A DNA stretch of 64,000 nt from the NCBI RefSeq assembly GCF_014695725.1, contig NZ_JACJOU010000009.1, positions 62,001 to 126,000 on the forward strand, in the 5' to 3' direction. This stretch comes from Microcoleus sp. FACHB-672. GTDB taxonomy: Bacteria > Cyanobacteriota > Cyanobacteriia > Cyanobacteriales > Oscillatoriaceae. This document shows, one piece after another, positions 1 through 8,379 of this stretch. A program made the position numbers and the translations under genes. The notes beneath the pieces are model-generated. The model was not told the origin of the DNA and made no database searches. It saw only the letters and a program-made list of their open reading frames with translations. Every line of letters begins with the position of its first letter. The first letter of the stretch is position 1.

Positions 1-549
1 CTTGCTAATTGTGGATCGACAGCCGCCCCAACAAATAAATCGGTTGCTCCATCGGTTAACGGCTTATCATTCCAATCAAACCCTTGATTGAGCTTATCAA
101 TCAGCCGCAACAATCGCACTGATTCTAAATCAAATACACCCTTACAATCTGGATGATCGCCGGCTTTTACGGGATCGCCGGTTAATGCTAAAACATTATG
201 AATACCCAGGGCATACGCGCCCATTAAATCAGCTTGGATGCCTATTCGGTTACGATCTCGACAAGCCATCTGGCAAATCGGTTCAATTCCGTGTTGCAAC
301 AAAATCACCGACGATGCGAGTGACGACATCCGCATCACTGCGCGACTGCCATCGGTAATATTAATCGCATGAACACGATCCTTGAGGATTTTAGCCATTT
401 CAACCATGTGGACTGGGTTTCCCCCCTTGGGTGGCGTTACCTCAGCCGTGATTAAAAATTCGCCGGCTCTCGCCGCCTCACGAAAGCGATGGCGAGTCTG
501 TGTTGATACAGGGAGGCTGCTAGCGGGTGAATTGGGCTGCTCTATCATG
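1..549 (-). CDS. metF: Methylenetetrahydrofolate reductase, N-terminal part (cut by window edge)
   Basis: The frame is open from an ATG at 549 to the left edge, giving 183 codons with no stop, so the 3' part lies outside the window. After about 20 poorly conserved residues comes the start of the MTHFR TIM barrel (PF02219): AEVTPPKGGNP near residue 31, then NITDGSRAVMRMSS, then QMACRDRNRIGIQADLMG and LALTGDPVKAGDHP, which are signature stretches of the FAD- and folate-binding face. The enzyme reduces 5,10-methylene-THF to 5-methyl-THF for methionine synthesis in the cytosol. It lies downstream of trpS on the same strand, but a likely terminator separates them. Whether the gene carries the extra C-terminal domain of some cyanobacterial MTHFRs cannot be seen. 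Confidence 0.88.
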
Positions 550-689
550 GGTAAAAACCAAGAGGATTAAGATTTGGTGTAAATGACTACTCGCTCTTTT
601 GTAGCCTATTTTCTCGCTACTCGCCTCTGCTGGGGAATCATCAAAGGAGCAAAAAGGGTGCAAGATTTAGCGATTGACACTAGACAGAT

Positions 690-719
690 GAAAAATAAAG
701 AACCGCCCTTGTAAGGGCG
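690..719 (-). terminator. Probable intrinsic terminator after trpS
   Basis: A GC-rich inverted repeat (CGCCCT at 704-709, AGGGCG at 714-719, 4-nt loop) is followed, on the minus strand, by a T-rich stretch (TTCTTTATTTTTC). It lies about 90 bp past the trpS stop and 140 bp before the metF start, so it would separate the two genes. Confidence 0.6.
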
Positions 720-808
720 ATTCCTGACGGCAGAAAATCTCTGCTGGAATTACAATATTCAGACGCTCACACTAGGCCCTTATGTTTAAGGTGCCTGTGC
801 TTCGCTCT

Positions 809-1819
809 TTAAAGGGGCATGGAATAACCCATTGCCGCTTTAACCTTTAAAAGCGTGTCATTGGCGATTGCTTCTGCTTTTTGTCTTCCTTCCCGCAGTA
901 CGGATTCCAAATAGCTGCGATCATCCATCACTTCTTTATATTTTTCCTGAATTGGTTGCAGCGTTGCGATCATCGTTTCAGTCAATAAGGGTTTAAATTG
1001 ACCCCATCCCATATCCTGACACTCGGCTGCAACTTCCTCTTTTGTCTTGCCAGAAAGGACCATATAAAGCGTGAGTAAGTTCCGGCACTCAGGACGATCT
1101 GGATCGTCAAACGTCAAACCGCGAACAAGATCGGTTTTACAGCGTTTGATTTTTTTGGTAATCGCATCGGGCGGATCGAGCAGGTTGATTCGGCTTAATT
1201 CTGAAGGATCAGATTTTGACATTTTGCGTGTGCCATCTGTCAAACTCATCACCCGCGCTGCTTCTTTGCGAATCAGGGGTTCTGGCATCTTTAAAACCGG
1301 CTGCTCTGGTGTGCAAAATAAATGGTTAAACCGATTGGCAATATCGCGAGTCAGTTCTAAATGCTGTTTCTGATCTTCCCCCACTGGCACGCGATCGGCT
1401 TGGTAAAGCAAAATATCCGCTGCCATGAGTACGGGGTAATCTAGCAAGCCGGTGTTGACATTTTCTCCCTGCCTCACCGCTTTTTCCTTAAACTGGATCA
1501 TATCTTCCAGCCAGTTGATCGGCGTGATGCAATTAAACAGCCAGGTTAGTTCGCTATGAGCGCTGATGTGAGACTGGATAAAAATGCTGGAATGATTGAG
1601 ATCGATGCCACACGCTAAATAAAGCGCTGCGATTGTGTAAGTATCTGCCGCCAGCGTCGCTGGGTTGTGCGGTGCGGTAATTGCGTGTAAATCCACCACA
1701 CAAAAGTAATTTTCATACTGGCTCTGCCCTTCTACCCAGTTGCGAATGGCTCCCAAATAGTTACCCAGATGCAGATTGCCGGTTGGTTGAACCCCAGAAA
1801 GAACGCGCTGCTTACCCAT
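809..1819 (-). CDS. trpS: Tryptophanyl-tRNA synthetase
   Basis: A 336-residue class I aminoacyl-tRNA synthetase of normal bacterial length that charges tRNA-Trp in the cytosol. The HIGH-like motif is seen as PTGNLHLGN (residues 12-20) and the KMSKS loop as KMSKSD (199-204). MAADILLYQADRVPVGEDQ in between is the conserved tryptophan/AMP pocket region of TrpRS. The ATG start gives a protein beginning MGKQRVLSGVQPTG, as expected for the family. It is transcribed toward metF, with a probable terminator between them, and is divergent from the DUF429 gene at 2147. Confidence 0.97.
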   Translation of the reverse strand: MGKQRVLSGVQPTGNLHLGNYLGAIRNWVEGQSQYENYFCVVDLHAITAPHNPATLAADTYTIAALYLACGIDLNHSSIFIQSHISAHSELTWLFNCITPINWLEDMIQFKEKAVRQGENVNTGLLDYPVLMAADILLYQADRVPVGEDQKQHLELTRDIANRFNHLFCTPEQPVLKMPEPLIRKEAARVMSLTDGTRKMSKSDPSELSRINLLDPPDAITKKIKRCKTDLVRGLTFDDPDRPECRNLLTLYMVLSGKTKEEVAAECQDMGWGQFKPLLTETMIATLQPIQEKYKEVMDDRSYLESVLREGRQKAEAIANDTLLKVKAAMGYSMPL

Positions 1820-2146
1820 AAATACTACTTAAGTACCGCCGAACACACCTTTGGTGCCGGTTTAGAATTCCTTATAAATAGTTTTACATCTTCTGGTGCC
1901 GGTGATTCGCCTAGGGCAGGGCTAAAGCGCCAAATTCGCTTCACCTGTGTCGATCCTGAGTCATTAAGACACTCAAAGGGGCGCATCTCCTTTTTGCTCT
2001 CGCCCTTACTCTTTGAGAGGGTTTCAGCCCAAACAGTGGTTTACCCATGACAATGTGAGGAATGAAAAGGGTGAGTGCTTGGAAACGAGAACAATTTTTC
2101 TTTCCCTCATTCACTTTTGAGAGTTATCAGTTAGCAATGATTAGTT
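1820..2146. other. Divergent intergenic region trpS / DUF429 gene
   Basis: A 327-bp region between divergent genes; it should hold both promoters. The arms CTCAAAG (about 1972) and CTTTGAG (about 2010) could form a long-loop hairpin. I see no convincing small gene, riboswitch or T-box here. Confidence 0.4.
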
Positions 2147-2929
2147 ATGAAATTTTTAGGAATTGATTTCGGCTGGATGTCAGGGGCGAGTGGTTTGTGC
2201 TGCTTAACGTGGCAGGATGGGGCTTTGAAATTACTGGATTTAGCCAGGTATTCAACGATTGAAGATATCCTCGCTTGGGTTGACGTTTGGGCACCGGAAC
2301 CGGAACCAGCAATGATTGCGGTAGATGCGCCTACTTTAATTCCAAATGCCACCGGCATGAGATTGCCTGATAAACTGACCCATAAATATTTTGGTCGCTA
2401 TCATGCCGGCTGCTATCCTGCCAATCTCAACAGCCGGTTTGCCCAACGCACAACAGAATTAGGACTGAGTCTAGAAGCGCGGGGTTTTATTCATGCGCCG
2501 GTAATAGAAAATCAAAGAAGTGAACGCTATCAAATAGAAGTGTTTCCTCACCCTGCGATTGTAAATTTATTTAATCTTGAGCGAATTCTTAAATATAAAA
2601 AAGGCCGGCTTTCAGAACGCCGATTGGAATTAGCAAAGTTGCAACAGCATATTTTGAATGGGTTGCCGGCACTAGAGCCAAAACTGGATAAATTAAGCTT
2701 ACAAAATATACAAAGTAATCAAGAATCTGATATTTTCTGCGACCTCAACACCCTTGCCGGCTCACATCTTAAAGCCGTTGAAGATTGCCTTGATGCTCTA
2801 ATTTGCGCTTATGTAAGGGCGCACTGGTGGTACTGGGGATTAGAGCGTAATTTAGTCTTGGGTGATCACGCTGCCGGCTACATCGTTATCCCTTCTAGAA
2901 GCGGAAATTGGTATTTCGGTTCAGTCTAA
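2147..2929 (+). CDS. DUF429 family protein (predicted RNase H-fold nuclease)
   Basis: A 260-residue protein matching DUF429 (PF04250). It begins MKFLGIDFG, a beta strand with an acidic residue as in RNase H-fold proteins, followed by AVDAPT near residue 64, the Y.GCYPAN stretch and EVFPHPA near 130. A CLDALICAYVR segment near the C-terminus is the last acidic motif. Nuclease activity is predicted for the fold and not proven. The start is weak: only poor Shine-Dalgarno complementarity lies before ATG 2147. The last codons matter for the island: a degraded copy of this 3' end (GGAAATTGG plus following bases) reappears at 17132, so the long direct repeat begins inside this gene. Confidence 0.8.
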   Translation: MKFLGIDFGWMSGASGLCCLTWQDGALKLLDLARYSTIEDILAWVDVWAPEPEPAMIAVDAPTLIPNATGMRLPDKLTHKYFGRYHAGCYPANLNSRFAQRTTELGLSLEARGFIHAPVIENQRSERYQIEVFPHPAIVNLFNLERILKYKKGRLSERRLELAKLQQHILNGLPALEPKLDKLSLQNIQSNQESDIFCDLNTLAGSHLKAVEDCLDALICAYVRAHWWYWGLERNLVLGDHAAGYIVIPSRSGNWYFGSV

Positions 2930-3032
2930 TACTGTTGCAATTTACCAAGCGCCCTCATCCTTACGGGTGAACTTATCGAAGGATTGTCAACCCATCCAAA
3001 GGGATTAGCTTCTTGGGCGATGGTGATCAGGG

Positions 3033-3770
3033 GTGTTGCTTTCTAATCTAGGAAGTGTAGAGATTCAACTCACTCAAACAACTGTGCATCTTACTGATAA
3101 GCAACTTTCTTCTGCCCAAGCCACAGCTCAACTCAACAAGCCTCAACTTGTACTTGGAGCAAAAGGCAAAGCCGTTAAAGAACTGCAAAAGCTCCTCATC
3201 CACTGGGGTTACTGCCCAACAATTAATGGGATCTTTAGGCAGACAACCTTAGAAATTGTCAAAGCATTTCAGTACCGCGTCTTCCTCAAACCCGCTCAGC
3301 AACTTTCTTCTGCCCAAGCCACAGCTCAACTCAATAAGCCTCTACTTGTACTTGAAGCAAAAGGCGAAGCCGTTGAAGAACTGCAAAAACTCCTCAACCA
3401 CTGGGGTTACTACCTGACGATTGACGGGATCTTTGGGCAGACAACCTTAGAAATCGTTAAAGCATTTCAGCGCCGCGTCTTTCTCAAACCCGATGGCATT
3501 GTGGGGAATTTAACCTGGCAAGCACTTTACATCGGCTCTCCCAATATGCCGATTTTACAACGGGGAAGCAAAGGTCAAGCAGTCATTACACTTCAGGAAA
3601 CCCTTCAAATCACTGGCCACTATACAGAGCGGATTGACGGTGATTTTGGCTCAATAACTGATGCTGCTGTTCGCAGTTTCCAGAAAGATGCCGGTTTAGT
3701 CGCTGATGGCATCGTTGGTTCTCGGACGTGGTATGCCATGAGCAAAATTTTTGCCGCAATGGGGTGCTAA
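3033..3770 (+). CDS. Peptidoglycan-binding-domain protein, three PGBD units
   Basis: A 245-residue protein made of three PG_binding_1-like units (PF01471), recognised by LQKLL..WGYY.TIDGIFG..T..AV.AFQ...L..DGIVG..TW. No catalytic domain is visible, and no Sec signal peptide, which is odd for a wall-binding protein. Residues about 24-89 and 90-155 are a tandem copy (198-bp period, starting at 3101 and 3299); the paralogue at 17262 has only one of them, so the duplication is specific to this copy. The start is GTG at 3033; the paralogue has ATG at the equivalent place, which supports this start. It is 115 bp upstream of an RTX gene with the same orientation, so the two are probably cotranscribed. 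Confidence 0.8.
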   Translation: MLLSNLGSVEIQLTQTTVHLTDKQLSSAQATAQLNKPQLVLGAKGKAVKELQKLLIHWGYCPTINGIFRQTTLEIVKAFQYRVFLKPAQQLSSAQATAQLNKPLLVLEAKGEAVEELQKLLNHWGYYLTIDGIFGQTTLEIVKAFQRRVFLKPDGIVGNLTWQALYIGSPNMPILQRGSKGQAVITLQETLQITGHYTERIDGDFGSITDAAVRSFQKDAGLVADGIVGSRTWYAMSKIFAAMGC

Positions 3771-3885
3771 TTAAGGCTCGCTAAAAATCAGCAGTCAGTC
3801 CTAGCCCATAGTTTCAACTGAAACAAAGAGCGATGGAGTGGCTCCTTCTCAGTTAACTTAACAACACTAATCAGGGGTAATCAAC

Positions 3886-5361
3886 ATGGCTACAATTATT
3901 GGAACATCTGGAAATGATAATCTGCCTAGACTTACTGATCCAAGCACAGTCGGTAATGACAGCATCTATGGATTAGCTGGCAATGACACCATCAATGGAG
4001 GTGTTGGTGTTGACACAATGGTAGGCGGCATTGGTAATGACTTTTATTATGCAGACAGCACTAGTGATGTAGTTATTGAAGGTGTTGGTGCTGGCACAGA
4101 TCGTATCTATGCCAACACAAACTACACCTTGGGCACAAATGTAGAAAACCTGTACCTTCAGGGCAGTGCTTATTACGGTTACGGCAACGCACTCAACAAC
4201 TTGATTGTGGGTAATGCTCAGAATAACTATCTCTGGGGCGCTGCCGGCATCGATACAATGGCAGGCGGTTTAGGTAGTGACAGATACGATGTCAACGATA
4301 CTACTGATGTGGTTATTGAAGGTGTTGGTGCTGGCACAGATATTGTCTACGCCTATGCTAGCTACACCTTGGGCGCGAATGTAGAAAACCTTCAACTTCT
4401 AGGCAGTGCTTATTACGGTTACGGCAACGCACTCAACAACTATATTGTGGGTAATGCCAACAATAACTACCTCTGGGGCGCTATCGGTGTCGATACAATG
4501 GCAGGTGGCTTAGGTAGCGACAGATACGATGTTAACGATGTCAGTGATGTGGTTATTGAAGGTGTTGGTGCTGGCACAGATATTGTCTACTCTTATAATG
4601 CCAACTACACCTTAAGCGCGAATGTTGAAAACCTTCAACTTCAAGGCAACGCTTATTTCGGCTATGGCAATGCTCTCAACAACTCTATAGTGGGTAATGC
4701 TAACAATAATGTCATCAATGGTGGTGCCGGCAACGATACGATGGCTGGTGGGCTAGGTAAGGACGCCTACATTGTAGACAGCGTCAGTGATGTGGTTACT
4801 GAAGGTGTTGATGCCGGAATAGAAGACGTTTATTCTTCTGCTGCCAACTACACCTTGAGCGCGAACGTTGAAAACCTGTTTCTCAGCGACAGCGCTTATT
4901 CCGGCAATGGCAATGCACTCAATAACTCTATAGTGGGTAATGATGGCAATAACGCAATCTCAGGGGATGCAGGAAATGATACGATTAAGGGTAGCGTCGG
5001 TAGCGATACATTGACTGGCGGAACTGGATTTGATTACTTTTACTTTTACTCTTCGACTGAAGGCATTGACATCATTACTGATTTTAAACAGCAAGAATTA
5101 GAACAAGATAAAATTGTGCTTTCATATGCTGGGTTTGGTAGCAGTATATTCACGTCATGGGAAATGCCTGGATTTTTAGATTCTTCACAGTTTAACATCG
5201 GCGCTGCGGCTTCTAATTCAAGTCATCGTATCATCTACAACTCATCAACCGGCGCACTTTTCTTTGATCAAGATGGTACAGGAGCAAACGCACAGGTACA
5301 AATTGCCGGCCTCTCAACAGGTTTAACTCTAACTAGCAACGACTTCCAAATTATTGTATAG
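3886..5361 (+). CDS. RTX / hemolysin-type calcium-binding repeat protein A
   Basis: A 491-residue, Gly/Asn/Asp-rich protein. It has GGxGxDxhx nonapeptides (for example GLAGNDTINGGVGVDTM near residue 29), embedded in a larger repeating unit of about 90 residues that carries NVENL.L.GSAYYGYGNALNN.IVGNA and D.YDVND..DVVIEGVGAGTD. Such repeats bind Ca2+ as beta-rolls after export. There is no N-terminal signal peptide. The C-terminus (STGALFFDQDGTGA..QVQIA, ending LTSNDFQIIV) is of the type used for type I secretion. ATG 3886 is preceded by GGGGTAA. No transporter genes are near. It is the left partner of the RTX gene at 17917; the first about 110 residues are identical. Confidence 0.85.
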   Translation: MATIIGTSGNDNLPRLTDPSTVGNDSIYGLAGNDTINGGVGVDTMVGGIGNDFYYADSTSDVVIEGVGAGTDRIYANTNYTLGTNVENLYLQGSAYYGYGNALNNLIVGNAQNNYLWGAAGIDTMAGGLGSDRYDVNDTTDVVIEGVGAGTDIVYAYASYTLGANVENLQLLGSAYYGYGNALNNYIVGNANNNYLWGAIGVDTMAGGLGSDRYDVNDVSDVVIEGVGAGTDIVYSYNANYTLSANVENLQLQGNAYFGYGNALNNSIVGNANNNVINGGAGNDTMAGGLGKDAYIVDSVSDVVTEGVDAGIEDVYSSAANYTLSANVENLFLSDSAYSGNGNALNNSIVGNDGNNAISGDAGNDTIKGSVGSDTLTGGTGFDYFYFYSSTEGIDIITDFKQQELEQDKIVLSYAGFGSSIFTSWEMPGFLDSSQFNIGAAASNSSHRIIYNSSTGALFFDQDGTGANAQVQIAGLSTGLTLTSNDFQIIV

Positions 5362-5410
5362 AATCGCTCACTTGTTGGTAAAAGAGCAAAGCATTTTATT
5401 TTATAACTTC

Positions 5411-5452
5411 AGCTCCTTTGAGAGATCAAAACTTTCAGAGGAGTTTCTCTTA
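5411..5452 (+). terminator. Intrinsic terminator after RTX gene A
   Basis: A 12-bp stem (5413-5424 with 5432-5443, two G-T wobbles) and a 7-nt loop, followed by TTTCTCTT. It lies 50 bp past the stop codon. A related hairpin follows RTX gene B. Confidence 0.7.
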
Positions 5453-5732
5453 ACAGAATTATATAAAGCAGATCGTAAGGAAAGGACGCAATTTTGACTA
5501 AATCGTCTCTCTGAATATTTATCTCAAATTAAAACTTAATTCTTGCCCCTTCCAGTAAAACCAGCAACAGTTTTAACGAGTCAAATTCTTTCTTAACACG
5601 ATGCAAAACAATAGCTAGGGAGTTTGTACTTTTTATTGTATCAAGTTGCCAAGGAATACAACTCTTAATATTTAACGTTAATCAATAATTTGTAAGTTAG
5701 AGTTGTAACAACACTAATTTGGAGTAATTGAC
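5453..5732 (+). other. Spacer before RTX gene B
   Basis: A 280-bp AT-rich stretch with no open frame worth calling. The last 30 bp, including AACAACACTAAT and the GGAGTAA ribosome site, resemble the leader in front of RTX genes A and C. It should hold the promoter of gene B. Confidence 0.4.
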
Positions 5733-7253
5733 ATGGCTACAATCATTGGGACATCTGGAAATGATAATCTACCTAGACTTACTGATCCAAGCATAATTGG
5801 CAATGACAACATCTATGGATTAGCTGGCAACGATACCCTCAATGGGGGTGTCGGTAGCGACACAATGGAAGGCGGTGCTGATCATGATATTTACTATATA
5901 GATACCCTCAGTGATGTGGTAACGGAAGCGGTGGCTGCAGGCACTGATGTTGTTTACGCCTCTGCCGGCTACACCTTAGGCGCAAACGTAGAAAACCTAT
6001 ATCTCCTAGGCAATGCTGATTACGGTTATGGCAACACACTCAACAACTATATTGTTGGTAATAGTGGTGATAACAGACTTTGGGGTTCTTTTGGCATTGA
6101 TACGATGGTTGGGGGATTAGGGTATGACCTTTATCATGTAGGCAACACCAGTACTGTAGTTATTGAAGGTGGTGGTGCCGACATTGATACGGTATACGCA
6201 ACTAGTAGCTACACTTTAAGCCCTAATGTAGAAAATCTTTATTTGCAGCAGAAAGACGCTTATTACGGCTATGGCAACGGACTTAATAACTATATTGCCG
6301 GTACTCCCGGCAACAACTACCTTTGGGGATCTGTTGGAGTTGATACATTAGTAGGTGGCTACGGTAATGACACTTACTCTGTAGAAAGCACCTATGATGT
6401 AATTATTGAAGGGGTGCATGAATCGTTCGATACCGGCACAGAAACCGTCTACGCATACAGCAGCTACACACTAAGCCCCAATGTAGAAAATCTCGCTCTC
6501 CTAGGCAATGCTTATTACGGTTACGGCAACGCACTCAACAACTTTATTGTCGGTAATGCCCAGAATAACTACCTTTGGGGCGCTGTCGGCTTCGATACAA
6601 TGGAAGGCGGTTTAGGTAGTGACAGATACGATGTAAACGAGACCAGTGATGTGATTATTGAAGAGGCTAATGCCGGCACAGATATTGTCTACTCCTATGC
6701 CGCTACTTATACCCTAAGCCCGAATGTAGAAAATCTTTATCTTGTAGGCAGTGCTTATTCTTCAGGCTATGGCAATGTACTGAATAACAGGATATGGGGT
6801 CATAGCGGCAATAATTACCTCTTGGGTTTATTAGGAAATGACACCCTCGCTGGAGGTGCTGGCACCGATTCGCTTATTGGAGGTGCCGGCACCGATTCGC
6901 TTATTGGAGGTGCCGATGCAGATTACTTTATCTTCTACACTATCAGTGAGGTTAGTGAGGGTAGTGATGCAATCGATTTTAATGCGCTAGAAGGAGATAA
7001 AATTGTATTTTCAGATAGTGGTTTTGGCGACAGAGTAACCACCACAACAGGAGTTATACCTGGATCTCTGCTCTCTTCTCAGTTTGTTATTGGCGTTGGG
7101 GCAACTAATTCCAATCATCGCGTCATCTACAACTCATCAACCGGCGCACTCTTCTTCGATTCAGATGGTTCAGCGGCAGGCGCACAGGTACAAATTGCAA
7201 GCCTCCCAACAAGCTTAGCTCTAACTAGCAATGACTTCCAGCTTATTGCATAG
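5733..7253 (+). CDS. RTX / hemolysin-type calcium-binding repeat protein B
   Basis: A 506-residue paralogue of protein A with the same first residues (MATIIGTSGNDNLPRLTDPS), the same 90-residue units and the same C-terminal block (STGALFFDSDGSAAGAQ). It differs through most of its length. A short exact duplication of GGAGTDSLIG occurs near residue 370. There is no signal peptide, so type I secretion is the likely route. The start has a good ribosome site (TTGGAGTAA, 9 nt). Unlike A and C it has no PG-binding gene in front. Confidence 0.85.
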   Translation: MATIIGTSGNDNLPRLTDPSIIGNDNIYGLAGNDTLNGGVGSDTMEGGADHDIYYIDTLSDVVTEAVAAGTDVVYASAGYTLGANVENLYLLGNADYGYGNTLNNYIVGNSGDNRLWGSFGIDTMVGGLGYDLYHVGNTSTVVIEGGGADIDTVYATSSYTLSPNVENLYLQQKDAYYGYGNGLNNYIAGTPGNNYLWGSVGVDTLVGGYGNDTYSVESTYDVIIEGVHESFDTGTETVYAYSSYTLSPNVENLALLGNAYYGYGNALNNFIVGNAQNNYLWGAVGFDTMEGGLGSDRYDVNETSDVIIEEANAGTDIVYSYAATYTLSPNVENLYLVGSAYSSGYGNVLNNRIWGHSGNNYLLGLLGNDTLAGGAGTDSLIGGAGTDSLIGGADADYFIFYTISEVSEGSDAIDFNALEGDKIVFSDSGFGDRVTTTTGVIPGSLLSSQFVIGVGATNSNHRVIYNSSTGALFFDSDGSAAGAQVQIASLPTSLALTSNDFQLIA

Positions 7254-7301
7254 AATTGTTAACCTGTTAGTAAAAGACCAAAGCAATTAATTTTATAACT
7301 T

Positions 7302-7345
7302 CAGCTCCTTTGACAGCTCAAAACTGGCAGAGAAGTTTTTTTTAA
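7302..7345 (+). terminator. Intrinsic terminator after RTX gene B
   Basis: A stem of 10 pairs out of 12 (7304-7315 with 7324-7335), followed by a run of eight T. Same family of hairpin as the one at 5411. Confidence 0.7.
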
Positions 7346-7444
7346 CCAAAAATAAACGCAAGTTTTCTTGAAAGAGTAGAATCGCACACTGATAGCCGTC
7401 AGCAACTTCTATCCATTCCGAATCGCCGTATTCAAATCTGTGCG

Positions 7445-7765
7445 CTAGTCTCCAGGGCATAGCGAATCATCGAGTAACTCCATTGCTATTTCTATGTCTT
7501 TCAGTACGGCCTTAGATTTAGGTCGCTTATCTTTGAGTCGGTTAAATACGGTTCCCGCATCTAGCAGTTTGAGCGCCGGTGCTGCCGGCTCTGATTTCTG
7601 CTCGGCAAGCTGTTCTTTTAGCAGTTCTATCTGGTTGAGCGCGTCACCATGTTTTTCATGGAGTTGATTGCACTCACTGTCTAGGTCATTACGCTCTCGC
7701 TCCAATTCCTCAAGTCGATTTTGCAGTTGTGCTATCTGTGGCCCGGTTGTATCCGGGCTTATTCT
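7445..7765 (-). CDS. -1-frame extension of the RHH gene: coiled coil plus C-terminal domain
   Basis: The frame is open without a stop from the slippery site at 7765-7771 to a stop at 7445. It has no ATG or GTG and no well-placed ribosome site; the only alternative start, TTG 7705, has GAGG just 2 nt away. The sequence is a charged coiled coil (residues like LQNRLEELERERNDLDSE) followed by LLDAGTVFNRLKDKRPKSKAVLKDIEIAMELL. The same C-terminal block (DAGTLLNQLKGKHPKSKASLKD) ends the 153-aa protein at 16281, where it is fused in frame to an RHH domain. I therefore read this as the second half of a 221-aa frameshift product with the gene at 7759-8109. A plain frameshift mutation is the alternative. 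Confidence 0.7.
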   Translation of the reverse strand, partial: RISPDTTGPQIAQLQNRLEELERERNDLDSECNQLHEKHGDALNQIELLKEQLAEQKSEPAAPALKLLDAGTVFNRLKDKRPKSKAVLKDIEIAMELLDDSLCPGD

Positions 7766-7771
7766 TTTCCC
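7741..7771 (-). promoter_or_regulatory. Programmed -1 ribosomal frameshift signal
   Basis: On the minus strand the RHH frame reads CTG GGA AAA GAA TAA. The heptamer G GGA AAA (7771-7765) fits X XXY YYZ exactly in the zero frame. Six nucleotides later, directly behind the TAA, is a perfect hairpin GCCCGG-ATACAA-CCGGGC (7758-7741). No T-run follows the hairpin, so it is not a terminator. Slipping back one base enters the open frame described at 7445-7765. Confidence 0.8.
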
Positions 7772-8109
7772 AGTTGCGCCTCGACCGCTGCCGATAGATT
7801 GGCGTCGATCAGGCTGTTTACCAGCTCTCCCAAGCCGTGTTCGATTTGAGCTTTTATCTTCTCCACAAGCCGAGGTTCAAGCCGATCGATCAGCGATTCA
7901 TCGTTAGTCGGCTCTGATTCCCTTACCCGGGTACTACCTAGATTAGTGCTAGGTACTCCATCTAGGTCATCTAGGTAATTCTTAAGATACTGATTTAGTA
8001 GAGCCGATGCGTTTGTGCCATTGTCTCGCGCTTTGTTCTTGAAGGCTTCCCACAGTTCGGCTTCAACGTTAAACGTGGCAAGCTTCTTGCCATCGCCGGT
8101 GTTGGACAT
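7759..8109 (-). CDS. RHH-type DNA-binding protein (zero-frame product)
   Basis: A 116-residue protein. Residues about 8-48 (KKLATFNVEAELWEAFKNKA, then ASALLNQYLKNYL) fit a ribbon-helix-helix fold: a beta strand followed by two helices, as in CopG/ParG-type repressors and partition adaptors. The second half is acidic and helical and ends LGKE. The gene stops right on a -1 frameshift signal, so two products are expected: this short form and a 221-aa form with a coiled coil. The upstream region and part of the gene carry many CTAGGT-like repeats that are probably its own operators. Likely role (inference): regulator or partition protein of the plasmid-like element. Confidence 0.75.
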   Translation of the reverse strand: MSNTGDGKKLATFNVEAELWEAFKNKARDNGTNASALLNQYLKNYLDDLDGVPSTNLGSTRVRESEPTNDESLIDRLEPRLVEKIKAQIEHGLGELVNSLIDANLSAAVEAQLGKE

Positions 8110-8276
8110 ATAGGTATCTTATCCTTCATATAGGTTTATCTAGGTCAGATTAACACTACCTAGATAGTTTGTCCAGGTAGACCTATAAATATTTTGATTT
8201 ACCTATAATTACCTATATACTTTTTCTAGATACCCAGGTTGCTCATTGGATACCTAGACAAACACCTAGATTAATC
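7933..8276. promoter_or_regulatory. Array of CTAGGT/ACCTAG-like repeats around the RHH gene start
   Basis: At least 12 copies of a short (T/A)AGGT-type word occur in both orientations (TATAGGTATC, TATAGGTTTA, TCTAGGTCA, CTACCTAGATAG, TACCTATAATT, TACCTAGAC, CACCTAGATT). They lie between 8106 and 8276, with about four more inside the gene at 7933-7980. Tandem short operators read by RHH proteins are known for CopG, Omega and ParR systems. Autoregulation or a centromere role is inferred. This array fills the gap between the RHH gene and the integrase. Confidence 0.6.
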
Positions 8277-8379
8277 CCACAGCCCTTCAAATCGTTGGGA
8301 GTTACCTGGTAAGCGTAATTAGCAACAAACCCGCTTCAGTTGCAACAAGCTGATTAAAAACAGAGGTTCAAGCCAACTT

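Larger units (their letters stand above)
2903..5361 (+). repeat. Left long direct repeat (PG-binding/RTX cassette)
   Basis: The segment from the last codons of the DUF429 gene through the first RTX gene is repeated at 17132-19413. The first about 130 bp are clearly diverged. From 3398 to 4217 the copies look identical at a constant offset of 14031 bp. After that they diverge in RTX repeat number and order. The left copy also carries an extra 198-bp tandem duplication in the PG-binding gene. Confidence 0.9.

Noticed and set aside
7741-7758. Hairpin GCCCGG/CCGGGC as a terminator
   Set aside because: No T-run follows on either strand, and its place 6 nt behind a slippery heptamer fits frameshifting better.
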